Assembly: GCA_963805925.1 (NCBI GenBank)
Contig: CAWDWB010000003.1
Location: 744,001-808,000, forward strand
Direction of reading: 5' to 3'
DNA: 64,000 nt
Source of the DNA: CAMPKL01 sp963805925
Lineage (GTDB): Bacteria > Acidobacteriota > Terriglobia > Bryobacterales > UBA6623
Shown here: positions 44,456 through 53,419 of the stretch, one piece after another
Layout: every line of letters starts with the position of its first letter
Numbering within the stretch: position 1 is the stretch's first letter
Translations under genes and position numbers: made by a program
Notes under the pieces: model-generated
What the model was told of the DNA's origin: nothing
Seen by the model: only the letters and a program-made list of their open reading frames with translations
Database searches by the model: none

Positions 44456-45335
44456 CTTTGCCCTGCTTTGCCTGTTGCTGCCGACCGCGTTGTTCGCCCA
44501 GCTCGAAGGCGTCATCGACCTACACGTGCACTCGGCTCCGGACAGCGTGCCGCGCTCGGTCACCGCGATTGAGACCGCACAGCTCGGCGCCCGACACCAC
44601 ATGCGGGCCATGCTGCTCAAGAACCACTACAGCGAAACGGCTTCGCTGGCGTACATCGTCAGCCAAGTCGTTCCCGGGATCGAGCTCTACGGCGGTATCG
44701 CCCTCAACCGCAGCGTCGGCGGCCTCAACCCCACCGCCGTCGACCGCATGGCGCGCATGACCGGCGGCCTGGGACGCGTCGTCTGGATGCCCACTTTCGA
44801 CTCCGTGCAGTGGCAAGTGCTGAATGGGCAGAATCCGCTCGCTGTCCCCGTCTCGCGCGACGGCAAGCTGCTGCCCGAGGTCCTCGAAGTGCTCGACGTC
44901 ATCGCCAAGCATGGCCTCTCACTGGCCACCGGTCACTCCAGCCCGGCTGAGTCGCTGATGATCATCGAGGCCGCCAAGGCGCGCGGCATCGAACGCATCA
45001 TCGTGACGCACCCGTTCATCTCAGCCATCGGCATGGATGTCGCCACGCAAAAGAAGGCCGCCGCTATGGGCGCCCTGCTGGAATACCCCTTCAACGCAAC
45101 CCTGCCGCCCTTTGGACCCAAGGCGAACGCTCCGATGGCCGAACACCTCAAAGCAATCCGCGCCGTCGGCCCCGAGAACGTCGTCATCTCCAGCGATCTC
45201 GGACAACAAGGCAACCCCGTGCACCCCGACGGCCTGCTCATCTTCATCCAAGCGCTCAAGGACGGCGGCTTCTCCGCGGAAGAGATCCGCACCATGACTC
45301 AGACCAATCCGGCTAAGTTCTTGGGACTGCAATAG
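44442..45335 (+). CDS. exported amidohydrolase-like metallohydrolase
   Basis: A 297-residue protein with signal LLRSFALLCLLLPTALFAQ. GVIDLHVHSAPD gives the metal-binding H-x-H, followed by AMLLKNHYSETAS (Lys/His), LSLATGHSSPAES (His), IIVTHPFIS (His) and VVISSDLGQQGNP (Asp), a TIM-barrel binuclear metal site. It corresponds to the DUF6282-type branch of the amidohydrolase superfamily. Substrate unknown; it may act with the overlapping dehydrogenase on the same compound. Confidence 0.8.
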   Translation: MLLRSFALLCLLLPTALFAQLEGVIDLHVHSAPDSVPRSVTAIETAQLGARHHMRAMLLKNHYSETASLAYIVSQVVPGIELYGGIALNRSVGGLNPTAVDRMARMTGGLGRVVWMPTFDSVQWQVLNGQNPLAVPVSRDGKLLPEVLEVLDVIAKHGLSLATGHSSPAESLMIIEAAKARGIERIIVTHPFISAIGMDVATQKKAAAMGALLEYPFNATLPPFGPKANAPMAEHLKAIRAVGPENVVISSDLGQQGNPVHPDGLLIFIQALKDGGFSAEEIRTMTQTNPAKFLGLQ

Positions 45336-45373
45336 TTGACCTTGTTTTCGCCGCTGCTCTAGAGTGAGGGCGA

Positions 45374-46297
45374 GTGCACGTACACGCAAACCACAGTGGC
45401 CACGACGCCGGTCTCGACCGTCGACTGCGCCTTTCCCTGTGGGTCACGGCGGCATTTATCGTCGTCGAGTTCGGCGCCGGCATCCGCGCCAACAGCCTCG
45501 CACTCCTCTCTGACGCCGGTCACAACTTCACCGATGCCTTGGCCCTCGGCCTGGCCTTATTTGCTCACCGTATTGGCGGCCTGCCTCCGAGCGCCAGCAA
45601 GACTTTCGGCTACAAACGCGCTGGCGTCCTTGCCGCCTTCGTCAACGCCTTAGTTCTGGTCGCCCTGTCGCTACTCATTTTTTGGGAGAGCTACGACCGT
45701 TTCCTCAACCCGCGCGAGGTCCAGGACACGATCATGCTGGTTATCGCCGGCGCGGGCCTTGTCGTCAACCTGGTCGTGATGAAGGCGCTGCACAGCCATA
45801 GCCACCACGACCTCAATGTACGCGGCGCCTACATGCACATGCTGGGTGATGCGCTCTCCTCGGTCGGCATCATCGTCGGCGCCCTGTTCATCCGCAAGAC
45901 TCACGCGCTTTGGATTGACCCGCTGCTCTCGGTGCTGATCGGCGCCTTGATCATCTGGAGCGCCTGGGACGTAATCCGCGAATCGCTCGACATCCTGCTC
46001 GAAGGCGCGCCGCGCGGCATGAAGTTGGCTGCGGTCACCAAGGCTCTGCGCGACATCGAAGGCGTCATCGACATCCACGACCTGCACATCTGGAGTCTTT
46101 CGTCAGAAGATCATGCACTGAGCTGTCACGCGTTAATAGAAGATATGCCGCCCTCCGAGAGCAGCATCATCCTTGAGCGCATTCAGACCGTGCTGCTCGA
46201 GAGATTCTCCATCAGCCACGCGACCGTGCAATTCGAGCACGTCGAATGTTGCGGGGCGCAAGAGATTTGCACCGAGGCCGCCTCACACAGTTCGTAG
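45374..46297 (+). CDS. cation diffusion facilitator (CzcD/ZitB-like Zn2+ exporter)
   Basis: A 307-residue protein with a GTG start at 45374. Six membrane helices; metal-site residues lie in SLALLSDAGHNFTDALALG (helix 2) and YMHMLGDALSSVGIIVGALF (helix 5, H-x-x-x-D). A His-rich loop (LHSHSHHDL) lies between helices 4 and 5, and a cytoplasmic ferredoxin-like domain ends in VQFEHVECC. It exports zinc or related metals in exchange for protons. Confidence 0.92.
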   Translation: MHVHANHSGHDAGLDRRLRLSLWVTAAFIVVEFGAGIRANSLALLSDAGHNFTDALALGLALFAHRIGGLPPSASKTFGYKRAGVLAAFVNALVLVALSLLIFWESYDRFLNPREVQDTIMLVIAGAGLVVNLVVMKALHSHSHHDLNVRGAYMHMLGDALSSVGIIVGALFIRKTHALWIDPLLSVLIGALIIWSAWDVIRESLDILLEGAPRGMKLAAVTKALRDIEGVIDIHDLHIWSLSSEDHALSCHALIEDMPPSESSIILERIQTVLLERFSISHATVQFEHVECCGAQEICTEAASHSS

Positions 46298-46492
46298 CAG
46301 CCGCGCCGGCAGTGTGATGATCGCCGTCAACAGCCCGAACACGCCGCTTACGGCAATGCCCAGCAGCCGGAACGGCAGCATCAGCACCCAGACTACCGGA
46401 TAAACCACCAGCGCCAGCAAAGCCAACGGCCAGCAGACGATGAACAGCAGCAGCCAGATCAAAAAGGTGAGCACCTTGGGATTCCTCGCCAA
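46283..46492 (-). CDS. small membrane protein, unknown function
   Basis: Up to 69 residues, from TTG at 46492 or GTG at 46473. It is almost entirely hydrophobic: VLTFLIWLLLFIVCWPLALL, then VVYPVVWVLMLPFRLLGIAV and FGLLTAIITLPARLL, three possible helices. It overlaps the convergent CDF gene end by 15 bp and follows hpt by 40 bp on the same strand. Coding status is moderately supported. Confidence 0.5.
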   Translation of the reverse strand: MARNPKVLTFLIWLLLFIVCWPLALLALVVYPVVWVLMLPFRLLGIAVSGVFGLLTAIITLPARLLRTV

Positions 46493-46532
46493 TTGTTACG
46501 ATCTCGCGGCGCCCTTTGTTCCATCCCGGAAC

Positions 46533-47063
46533 TCAAAATCGCAGCACGGAAATTCCCGGCAGATTGCGGTAACTCTCGGCGTGGTCCAGCCCATAACCGA
46601 CGACGAACTTATCGGGGATCTCGAAGCCGCGATAGTCGATGGAGACCGGCGTCTCCCGGCGCGATGGTTTATCGAGCAACGAAGCCAGCCGCAGCGTGCG
46701 CGGATTACGCGCGGCAAGATGGTCGAGCAGAACCCGCGCCGTGCGCCCCGTATCGACGATGTCTTCAACCAGAATCACGTCGGCATCCCCGATGTCTTCT
46801 AGGAGGTCAACCGTGATCTCGACAACCCCCGATGAGGCGGCCCCGGCGCCGTAGCTCGACGCCCGCAGAAAGCCCAACGCCGCATCGCGACCAATCGCTC
46901 GCGCCAGATCAGCCTGGAACAGGCAAGCGCCCTTGAGCGCCGCGATCAACCACAGCCGCCGGTCGTCCTCGGCAAAGTCCTGCCCAATCTCCCGCCCCAT
47001 CTCGGCCACCCGCGAATGGATCTGCTCAGCGGAAATAAGAGGTTCCAGGCGGCCAACAGGCAT
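46533..47063 (-). CDS. hpt: hypoxanthine phosphoribosyltransferase
   Basis: A 176-residue protein from the ATG at 47063; an upstream ATG at 47102 lies inside the terminator hairpin and is rejected. Motifs: LIAALKGACLFQADLARAIG, the flexible loop region FLRASSYGAG, PRPP loop VILVEDIVDTGRTARVLLDH and FVVGYGLDHAESYRNLP near the end, all typical of Hpt. It salvages hypoxanthine and guanine to IMP and GMP. Confidence 0.92.
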   Translation of the reverse strand: MPVGRLEPLISAEQIHSRVAEMGREIGQDFAEDDRRLWLIAALKGACLFQADLARAIGRDAALGFLRASSYGAGAASSGVVEITVDLLEDIGDADVILVEDIVDTGRTARVLLDHLAARNPRTLRLASLLDKPSRRETPVSIDYRGFEIPDKFVVGYGLDHAESYRNLPGISVLRF

Positions 47064-47087
47064 CCCCGGATTCTCCCGGAATAGCAA

Positions 47088-47114
47088 GAGGCCGGTCAAC
47101 AACTGACCGGCCTC
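47088..47114 (-). terminator. terminator after the enolase homologue at 47142
   Basis: A perfect 11-bp stem GAGGCCGGTCA (47088-47098) / TGACCGGCCTC (47104-47114) with loop ACAAC. Reading leftward it is followed by TTGCTATTCC. It separates the enolase gene from hpt. Confidence 0.75.
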
Positions 47115-47141
47115 CCAAGTTCCATTGCTCTCGATACCAAT

Positions 47142-48353
47142 CTACCAGTCGATGACCGAACCGTCGTCCTCGTCGAATGCGGGCAAGTAGGGCCGCGGTT
47201 CGCCGACCTCCGCCATCAGCTTGTCTTCGTCGATCGTAATGCCTAGGCCTGGATCCGTCGGCAGCGGCCGATATCCGCCCTTGACCGGCGGCAGCGGCTT
47301 CGCCAACAACTCGTGCTCCCTGTCGCCGCGCTCCTGAATCAAGAAATTGGGCACACAGCCGGCGATCTGCAGGCTGGCAGCCAACGAGCAGGGGCCATTG
47401 GGATTGTGCGGCGCGATCGGGTAGTAATAGGCCTCCGCCATGCCGGCGATCAGCCGCAATTCCGTGATGCCGCCGGCGTAGTTCACGTCCGGCTGCAGGA
47501 TCTGCGCTGCGCCCTTCTCCAGAATCTCGCGGAAACCCCACTTAGTGAAGATGCGTTCCCCTGTCGCCAGCGGAATGTAAGTCTTCTTCGCCAGGTCCGC
47601 CATCACGTCGACATTGAGAGCCTGCACGACCTCTTCGAAGAACCACGGATCATAGGGCTCTAGGGCCTTGATCAGCAGGCCCGCCGTCGCCGGCTGCACC
47701 GCTCCGTGAAAATCGATGGCGATGTCGACACCGTCGCCGTACTTGTCTCGGTAAGCCTTGAAGTGCTCGGCGACCGCATCCACGTCCCGCTTGTTCTCGA
47801 TGTATTTCGTAGGCTCGCGATTGGCTGCCGTGCGCGGACCGACCTTCATGGCGTTGACGCCGGTCTCTTCGCTGACCGTGCCGTAGACGCGGGCGCGATC
47901 ACGCACCGGGCCGCCGAGCAACTCATAGACGGGTACGCCAAAGGCCTTGCCCTTGATGTCCCACAGTGCCTGGTCGATGCCGCTGGAGATCGCCGTTTTG
48001 ATCGGACCGCCTCTATAGAAGGCGCCGCGGTGAATAGCTTGCCAGTGGAAAACGACTCTCAGCGGATCTTGTCCAATGAGGTAGTCGCCCACTTCCAACG
48101 CTCCGGCCGCACAGGCCTTGGCGTCGTCTTTTAGCATCTCTCCCCAACCGGTGATGCCGGCGTCAGTCGAAATTTTGACGAAGACCCAAGAGTTCTTGAG
48201 CACGAAGCTCTCAATCTTAGTGACCTTGATTTTGTCCTTGGGGCCGATCTGAGCGGCGTCCGTCCGCTCGGCCGTAAACATGGCGTCGAGGCCAAAAAGT
48301 GAGCCGGCGCCGATCATCGAAGACAGCAGCGAGCGGCGATCCATGCGAGACAT
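47142..48353 (-). CDS. exported enolase-superfamily dehydratase (galactonate dehydratase-like)
   Basis: A 403-residue protein with a strong GGAGGGAAT upstream of the ATG at 48353. It begins MSRMDRRSLLSSMIGAGSLF, a Tat-like signal. Barrel motifs: DIAIDFHGAVQP (Asp and the DgoD-type His), FFEEVVQ (Glu), LATGERIF (Glu), PDVNYAGGI and APHNPNGP (His). This set closely matches D-galactonate dehydratase and relatives. It is monocistronic with its own terminator. The third exported enolase homologue complete in this window. Confidence 0.87.
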   Translation of the reverse strand: MSRMDRRSLLSSMIGAGSLFGLDAMFTAERTDAAQIGPKDKIKVTKIESFVLKNSWVFVKISTDAGITGWGEMLKDDAKACAAGALEVGDYLIGQDPLRVVFHWQAIHRGAFYRGGPIKTAISSGIDQALWDIKGKAFGVPVYELLGGPVRDRARVYGTVSEETGVNAMKVGPRTAANREPTKYIENKRDVDAVAEHFKAYRDKYGDGVDIAIDFHGAVQPATAGLLIKALEPYDPWFFEEVVQALNVDVMADLAKKTYIPLATGERIFTKWGFREILEKGAAQILQPDVNYAGGITELRLIAGMAEAYYYPIAPHNPNGPCSLAASLQIAGCVPNFLIQERGDREHELLAKPLPPVKGGYRPLPTDPGLGITIDEDKLMAEVGEPRPYLPAFDEDDGSVIDW

Positions 48354-48430
48354 AAATTCCCTCCGTAGCCAAGCGGCTATTCGGCGCTAGGTTACGACAC
48401 TTCCCGGCAGCTAAGCGAATCTGGCCGGGG

Positions 48431-49435
48431 CTAAACCGGACGCCCCTCAACGACGCTAACCGCCGAGGGCGTCGCCGTCACCCCGGCCAACTCGAATCCA
48501 GCCGCCGAGAACAACGCGCTGTACTCGGCCTCCGTGCGCTCCATCCCGCCGGGATAAATCAGCATGGCCATGTCGAACTCTTTCGCCGGCGACGGTTCGT
48601 TGCCGATCGGCACCACCGCCTCGACGAGGAACAGCCGGCCATGAGCCGGAATCACCGCCCGGCAGTTCTTCAGAATCTGAATCGATTGCTGATCGTCCCA
48701 GTCGTGGATGATGTGGCGCATCAAGTAGGCGTCAGCGCCTTCGGGGAAAGCCTCAAAGAAGCTTCCCTCGCGCACTTCGCAGCGATCGCCCAGGCCAGCC
48801 GTCTGCAGGTTGGCCGCAGCCCGCTCAATGACATGACCCAAGTCGAAGAGAATGCCTTTCATTGCCGGGTACTTCCGCAAGACGGACGTCAACAGCGAGC
48901 CGTTGCCGCCGCCCACGTCGGCCAGCGTGCCGATGCCTGAAAAATCGAAGGCCTCCAGCATCGCCGGAGTCTCTGGACCATGAATCGCCGTCATGCCGCC
49001 ATCGAAGATTACCGCCAGTTCCGGGTGATTCGGCAAGTACTCAAATAACGGCTGGCCGAAGGATTTGACGATGCCGTTTTCGCCGTCGCGAAGCGTATTC
49101 TCCAGTTCTGCAACCGCCGGAAACATCCGGCCCAGCATGCGCGCGCCAGCCCGGAAAGATCCCTCCGCATCCGCGCGCAGGGCCGCGGCAAGAGGAGTTA
49201 GGGCGAAGGAGCCCGGCTCTGTCTCTTCAAAAATGTCGTGGCTCGCCAAGTAGCGCAAGCAGCGGTACAGAGTGTGCTCGTGGCAGCCCGTTGCGTCGGC
49301 CAGTTCGGCGACCGGCCGTGACGAGCCGGGCTCAATCAGGTCCGCGACGCCAAACTCAGCGATGGCGCCGATGGTGCGAGAAAGTACCGCACCGCCCATC
49401 ATCTGCATAAGTTGAATGTTTTCTTGCCCGGCCAT
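48431..49435 (-). CDS. SAM-dependent O-methyltransferase (family 2, plant/hydroxyneurosporene type)
   Basis: A 334-residue protein. An N-terminal winged-helix dimerisation domain (GAVLSRTIGAIAEFGVADLI, CHEHTLYRCLRYLASHDIFE) precedes a Rossmann methyltransferase with IGTLADVGGGNGSLLTSVLR (SAM loop), YLMRHIIHDWDDQQSIQILK (the H-x-x-H-D-W catalytic segment) and LFLVEAVVPIGN. It methylates a hydroxyl on a small aromatic or polyketide substrate, unknown here. Confidence 0.9.
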   Translation of the reverse strand: MAGQENIQLMQMMGGAVLSRTIGAIAEFGVADLIEPGSSRPVAELADATGCHEHTLYRCLRYLASHDIFEETEPGSFALTPLAAALRADAEGSFRAGARMLGRMFPAVAELENTLRDGENGIVKSFGQPLFEYLPNHPELAVIFDGGMTAIHGPETPAMLEAFDFSGIGTLADVGGGNGSLLTSVLRKYPAMKGILFDLGHVIERAAANLQTAGLGDRCEVREGSFFEAFPEGADAYLMRHIIHDWDDQQSIQILKNCRAVIPAHGRLFLVEAVVPIGNEPSPAKEFDMAMLIYPGGMERTEAEYSALFSAAGFELAGVTATPSAVSVVEGRPV

Positions 49436-49576
49436 TAGAACCTCTCTTGCGCCGCCCAGGGGGACGGCGAACAGACCAGTATAAGAGCCGCCGTAATCAA
49501 CTCACAATCAGCCTCGCGGCCGTCAGGTCTAGGCGGTTATACTCGAAGGTTGGCGGCGTTCGTCGCCACTCCCTGT

Positions 49577-49652
49577 GGGGCGGTAGCTCAGTCGGTAGAG
49601 CATCGGCCTTTTAAGCCGCTGGTCGTGGGTTCGAGTCCCACCCGCCTCACCA
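49577..49652 (+). tRNA. tRNA-Lys(TTT)
   Basis: Acceptor GGGGCGG (49577-49583) pairs with CCGCCTC (49642-49648). D arm GCTC/GAGC; the anticodon loop CTTTTAA gives TTT; T arm GTGGG-TTCGAGT-CCCAC. Discriminator A and an encoded CCA (49650-49652). The base of the anticodon stem has a T/C mismatch. It is followed 95 bp later by an integrase pointing towards it, so it is the likely target of the second element. Confidence 0.95.
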
Positions 49653-49747
49653 CTAAATGCTTTGGTTTCAATAGCACTCTGATTCTCAGTCACTGCGGCT
49701 TGGAGCCTCGCGGCCCAAACCGTACCAAAACCGTAGTAAAACTCCGG

Positions 49748-50908
49748 TCAGCTAGTCATCGCCGTACCAATATTTGAGGCCCGCTCGTCGGCCCGACGGT
49801 CGAGCTTGTCGAGCGCTTCGCGCATCATGTTTAGCTTGGCTTGGCTGTAGCGTTTGAAAACGGCTGCGTCTCCTTGCCGCAGCATCTGGGTTACGAAGTG
49901 GTCGGCGACTCCGCCAGCGCTTAGGCGAGTAGCAAACGTGTGCCGCAATTCATACAGAGTGAAGTGCGGGACTCCCGCCCGCCGGAGCGTCCCGGCCCAG
50001 GCTCGCTTCACGGTTGTCAGATGGGGAACGCGAGAGTTTGGCGTCAGACTGGGAAACAGATAGTCCGATCCTTCGCTCTCCCGCAGTTGGGACTCGAACG
50101 CTTCACGCGCCCGAGCGCTCATCGGCATGTCAGCGATGCCGTTGGCCGTCTTCGACTCCGGTAGATGGACTAAGCCGTTTGTGAGGTCGATCTGGTCCTT
50201 GCGGATCGGAAACAGCTCCTTGTTGGGTCTCAGTCCCATCTCCGTCATGATCACGACGATGTTTCGCAGGTAAGAGGTTGCGCACATCTCGATCCGTTCC
50301 TGCTCGGCGGAGGTGACGTAGTGCGGTTTGCGAGTGGTCCCTGCCATGCGAACCGGAAACTCCACACCGTCGCAGGGATTGGCCGCCAAGCGCCGTTTCT
50401 TCTTGGCGATATTGAGCATGCGTTTGAGAATGCGGAATTCTTTGTGCACGGTCGCTGGTTTGAGCTTTCCTCGGTGTTCGAGACCGAATTTGGTATAAAC
50501 CCTTCGGCCGGAGTTGAGCCTATCCCGCAAATAGCTTTCGATAGACTCTGACGTGATTTTCGATAGTTCAAGTTGTCCGAATCGAGGCAAGAGGAACTTC
50601 AGAGCGTTGAGATTCTCCCGGTGCGTCTTCTCCGCCCGGAACGGCGGCTGCGATCGATTCTCCAGGTACCATTCCGCCCACTCGGCGAACGAGCATCGGC
50701 TGCCCAGTTCAATGGCGGGTAACAGTCCTTGATCTCTCTCATACACCGCCTTCCGGAGCACTTTCTCCGCGTCCGCTTGGTTCCTCGCTCCCGTCGATTT
50801 CTGTCGGATCCTCCCTTCATGGTCTCGGTAGCGCATCCACCAGATCGCCGAGTCTCCTCGCCGGTAGAGGCTCCCGTTGGTCTTAGTCGGTCTGCCTTGT
50901 CTGTTCAT
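49748..50908 (-). CDS. tyrosine recombinase (integrase) of the tRNA-Lys element
   Basis: A 386-residue protein. The ATG at 50908 has GGAGG upstream and overlaps the excisionase-like stop by 4 bp. Arm-binding domain GSLYRRGDSAIWWMRYRDHE; core-binding domain about residues 70-180. Catalytic region: MGLRPNKELFPIRK (Arg), FTLYELRHTFATRLS (Arg of the H-x-x-R box, but Tyr replaces the first His) and MLRQGDAAVFKRYSQ (Tyr nucleophile, with no His before it). This pattern is known from acidobacterial integrases. The frame is intact. Confidence 0.9.
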   Translation of the reverse strand: MNRQGRPTKTNGSLYRRGDSAIWWMRYRDHEGRIRQKSTGARNQADAEKVLRKAVYERDQGLLPAIELGSRCSFAEWAEWYLENRSQPPFRAEKTHRENLNALKFLLPRFGQLELSKITSESIESYLRDRLNSGRRVYTKFGLEHRGKLKPATVHKEFRILKRMLNIAKKKRRLAANPCDGVEFPVRMAGTTRKPHYVTSAEQERIEMCATSYLRNIVVIMTEMGLRPNKELFPIRKDQIDLTNGLVHLPESKTANGIADMPMSARAREAFESQLRESEGSDYLFPSLTPNSRVPHLTTVKRAWAGTLRRAGVPHFTLYELRHTFATRLSAGGVADHFVTQMLRQGDAAVFKRYSQAKLNMMREALDKLDRRADERASNIGTAMTS

Positions 50909-51117
50909 TCGATTCCTCCATTCACGTGAAACTGCTTGCGCCATTCGGCTAGTTCCGACAGTCGGAACCGGATCGAACGACCCATCATTCGGAAATGGGG
51001 AATCTGCTTTCGCTCGACGTAAGCATACACGAGCGAGGGACTGACGCCGAGGAATCTAGCGGCGGTTTTGACGGTGATCGGCTCTTCAAAGCGCCGAGCG
51101 GGGATCGCTTCAGGCAT
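50905..51117 (-). CDS. excisionase-like helix-turn-helix protein
   Basis: A 70-residue protein, with the ATG at 51117 preceded by GGAGGACGC. ITVKTAARFLGVSPSLVYAY is the MerR/excisionase recognition motif and MMGRSIRFRLSELAEWRKQF the wing. Its stop overlaps the integrase start (ATGA). Likely controls integrase direction or expression. Confidence 0.85.
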   Translation of the reverse strand: MPEAIPARRFEEPITVKTAARFLGVSPSLVYAYVERKQIPHFRMMGRSIRFRLSELAEWRKQFHVNGGIE

Positions 51118-51504
51118 CGTTGCGTCCTCCTGTAGTCAAGGCGCGTCGAGCGGATTGGGGTCTAGGATCGTGCTGAGATCGCCTTTCTGCCGCGACTCTG
51201 CGCCAAGTCTACAAGCAGCGTAGATTTCGGGCCGCGGAAGCGTCCAATGCTGAATGGGATCGCGTCTATTCGGCGCCGCGATGAATCTCCTCCGTGCCGT
51301 CGTTGGATGTCGCCGGTGGTGGCCGCCGAGCCGGACCTCTTTCTCTCTCCCTTCCTGTGGTCCCATCCCCCGAGGGGTCTCTGTCCGAGGAGGCTTCCCA
51401 TTAGCAGAAGCCCACAGAACGGCGCCGCTCCGCGAGCGCCTGAGACCGCCGAAAGCGCAGGAGAGCCGAGAGACTGCCCCCTCAGAAAGCGACGGAAGCG
51501 AACA

Positions 51505-51665
51505 CCGCCTCGGGCACTGATCCGCTGCGGTTGTCAATCGCAGCGGACAAAGCATTGGACTGGTTCCCGGTTCGGGCCTAGGCTCGAACTCAAGCGGTAT
51601 CGGTCGCGCAACATTCAGCAACTTCCAGGGCCAGACCGCCGATCCCCGAAGGAGACGAGCCGTCT
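51505..51665 (+). repeat. conserved leader block with hairpin, island 2 copy
   Basis: Nearly identical, in opposite orientation, to 34990-35155. The hairpin CCGCTGCG (51522-51529) / CGCAGCGG (51539-51546) with loop GTTGTCAAT is unchanged between copies, and similarity continues to the start of the core genes (AAGGAGACGAGC before 51666). Confidence 0.65.
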
Positions 51666-52025
51666 ATGCCGGGCCACGAGGCCTCCGTCGACAAGATGTA
51701 TGAGGCCGAAGTAGATGAGATCAAGGCCGCAGGGGGCCGGGTCCACCGCGTCTTTCTCGACTTCGCGTTCAAGAAAACGATCTATGGACAGTTAAACGAA
51801 CAGGGCGACTACGGGAATCTCAACTACGCCCGCCGGCAGGAGGATCTGGCCATACGGCACGACCTGCCCATCGACTTGGAACTCGCCGCCGAGAACTATC
51901 GGCCAGCCCACATGCGCCAGAAGTTGCGCGCGGGATTCAAGACCTACGGCGTGAACTCAACCTCACGAGACCGCCGCGTCGAGTGGGAAGGTCGCGAACT
52001 GACGGCGGAGGTACTGGCGCTATGA
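51666..52025 (+). pseudogene. island core gene 1 (island 2 copy), N-terminus deleted
   Basis: A 119-codon open frame from an ATG that is directly after the conserved leader, so the first 190 or so codons present in island 1 were deleted. SVDKMYEAEVDEIKAAGGRV, GDYGNLNYARRQEDLAIRHD, LELAAENYRPAHMRQKLRAG and FKTYGVNSTS align with the 33965..34858 copy. The tail ends ELTAEVLAL at a TGA overlapping gene 2 (ATGA). It may still be translated as a short protein. Confidence 0.6.
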
Positions 52026-53034
52026 GCACAACTCTGGTGACTCGCGACGAGCGGATCGCTAACGTCGATAGGCTCGGGTATGCGGAACCGGAAGCCGAGT
52101 TTCTGGCTCTGGTCGCGCTGCACGGCGGCTACTTCGTACGCCGTCAGTTCGACGCCTGGATCAGCGTCGAGCGGGGCAAACGGAGCGAAGACTTCCTCGC
52201 CGATCTGATCGATCGCGGCCACTGCAGTCGACACATCTTCGCCCAGAATCGGCGGGTGTTCCACTTGCGTTTTCGGCCTCTCTATCGAGCGGTCGGCGAT
52301 GAGCATAGCCGTAATCGCCGCGCTCACCAGCCCCAAGCCATCACGGCCCGTCTGATGACTCTCGACTACGTGTTGGCGTATCCCGAAAACCTCTGCTTCG
52401 CGACCGAACGCGAGAAGGTCCAGCATCTATGCGACGAGCGCGGAATCGCTCCTGAGGCGCTCCCCGCCAAGGTGTTTCGCAGCCCAGATGGAGCGTCCTC
52501 GACGAGGCGCTATTTCCTGGATCGATACCCCGTCTTCACTTGTCCCGGCGCCGAAGAACTAGCCTTTTGCTACATCGATTCGGGGTTTGAAACCAGCGAT
52601 CCCTTCGCTACCCACTTGCGCCGCTACTTGCCGCTATTCGCCGAGCTTCCGTCCTTTGAGCTCGTCTATGTTGCGTCCGGCTCGACTCGCTTGGGCAGGC
52701 GCAAACCGTCTTCGAGCGGGTGTTATCCGGCGGACGCAAGCGGCTCACGAAGGCCGCTGATCCCGATCGTTTGCTCGCTCATTTTCGCGACCGCGAGCTG
52801 TTTGAGAAACGGGAAACCGGCGACTTCGATCAGCTCCGGCTCGTTGCACTGCGCGACGACATGGACTGTTTTTCTGGTCCTTATTTTGCCGAGATGTTCT
52901 TGCGCTGGAAGGTCTCGGGCGATGAAGTTATTCGCGCCGAAATTGCCGCGCAGAAGATGCCGAATGGCCGCTTTTCCTCCTGCATTTTGCCTCACGACTA
53001 CGACCTGTTCGGGCGCATCGAGGAGGCCTCATGA
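52022..53034 (+). pseudogene. replication-relaxation-like gene 2 (island 2 copy), one frameshift
   Basis: Starts at 52022 with IANVDRLGYAEPEAEFLALV, ALHGGYFVRRQFDAWISVER and LADLIDRGHCSRHIFAQNRR, a winged-helix-like N-terminal domain. Then EELAFCYIDSGFETSDPFAT and HLRRYLPLFAELPSFELVYV. Near 52695 one base shift moves the frame to LGQAQTVFERVLSGGRKRLT and PHDYDLFGRIEEAS, ending at TGA 53032-53034. Apart from this single lesion it is full length (about 337 codons), so it is the better template for the family. Confidence 0.65.
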
Positions 53035-53035
53035 A

Positions 53036-53345
53036 CGCCTGGATGAGCCCCGATTTAGTGAACGCAGCAAAAAAGGCCCGTTCACCTCAGTTTCGATGGA
53101 GGCGTTCACCAAAGACAGGCTTCAGAGCCCCTCTACACGGGCCATCCGTCCCGGGCCGTGGCGGATCGACCCCTGTTTCGGGGTCAAGGGAGGGGCGGGA
53201 GCGACCCCGGTTTCGGTCGGCTGCGCCGCCACGAACCCTTTCCGTCCTCGCTTCGCTCCGTCGTGGGTCACTCCCGCCCCTCCCCCTCCGGGTTCACTGT
53301 GTTCTTTGCAATGCGGTTCGCATCGCGAATCGACCGCTAACCAGA
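53036..53345. other. conserved noncoding block of island 2, candidate oriT/ori
   Basis: Counterpart of 33050-33358 in reverse. It contains GTGAACG (53058-53064), CGTTCAC (53079-53085) and CGTTCAC (53103-53109), the hairpin GACCCC (53168-53173) / GGGGTC (53180-53185), and inverted repeat arms 53188-53207 and 53265-53286. It lies downstream of core gene 2 and before the TraG-like remnant. An open frame crosses it, but the frame is not shared with meaningful residues. Confidence 0.5.
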
Positions 53346-53419
53346 AGGAGAATTTGAATGCTCTCCGACATCCGGCTTCGCTTGGCATTGTTCCTAGCCG
53401 TCGGCCAACGGCACGACCC

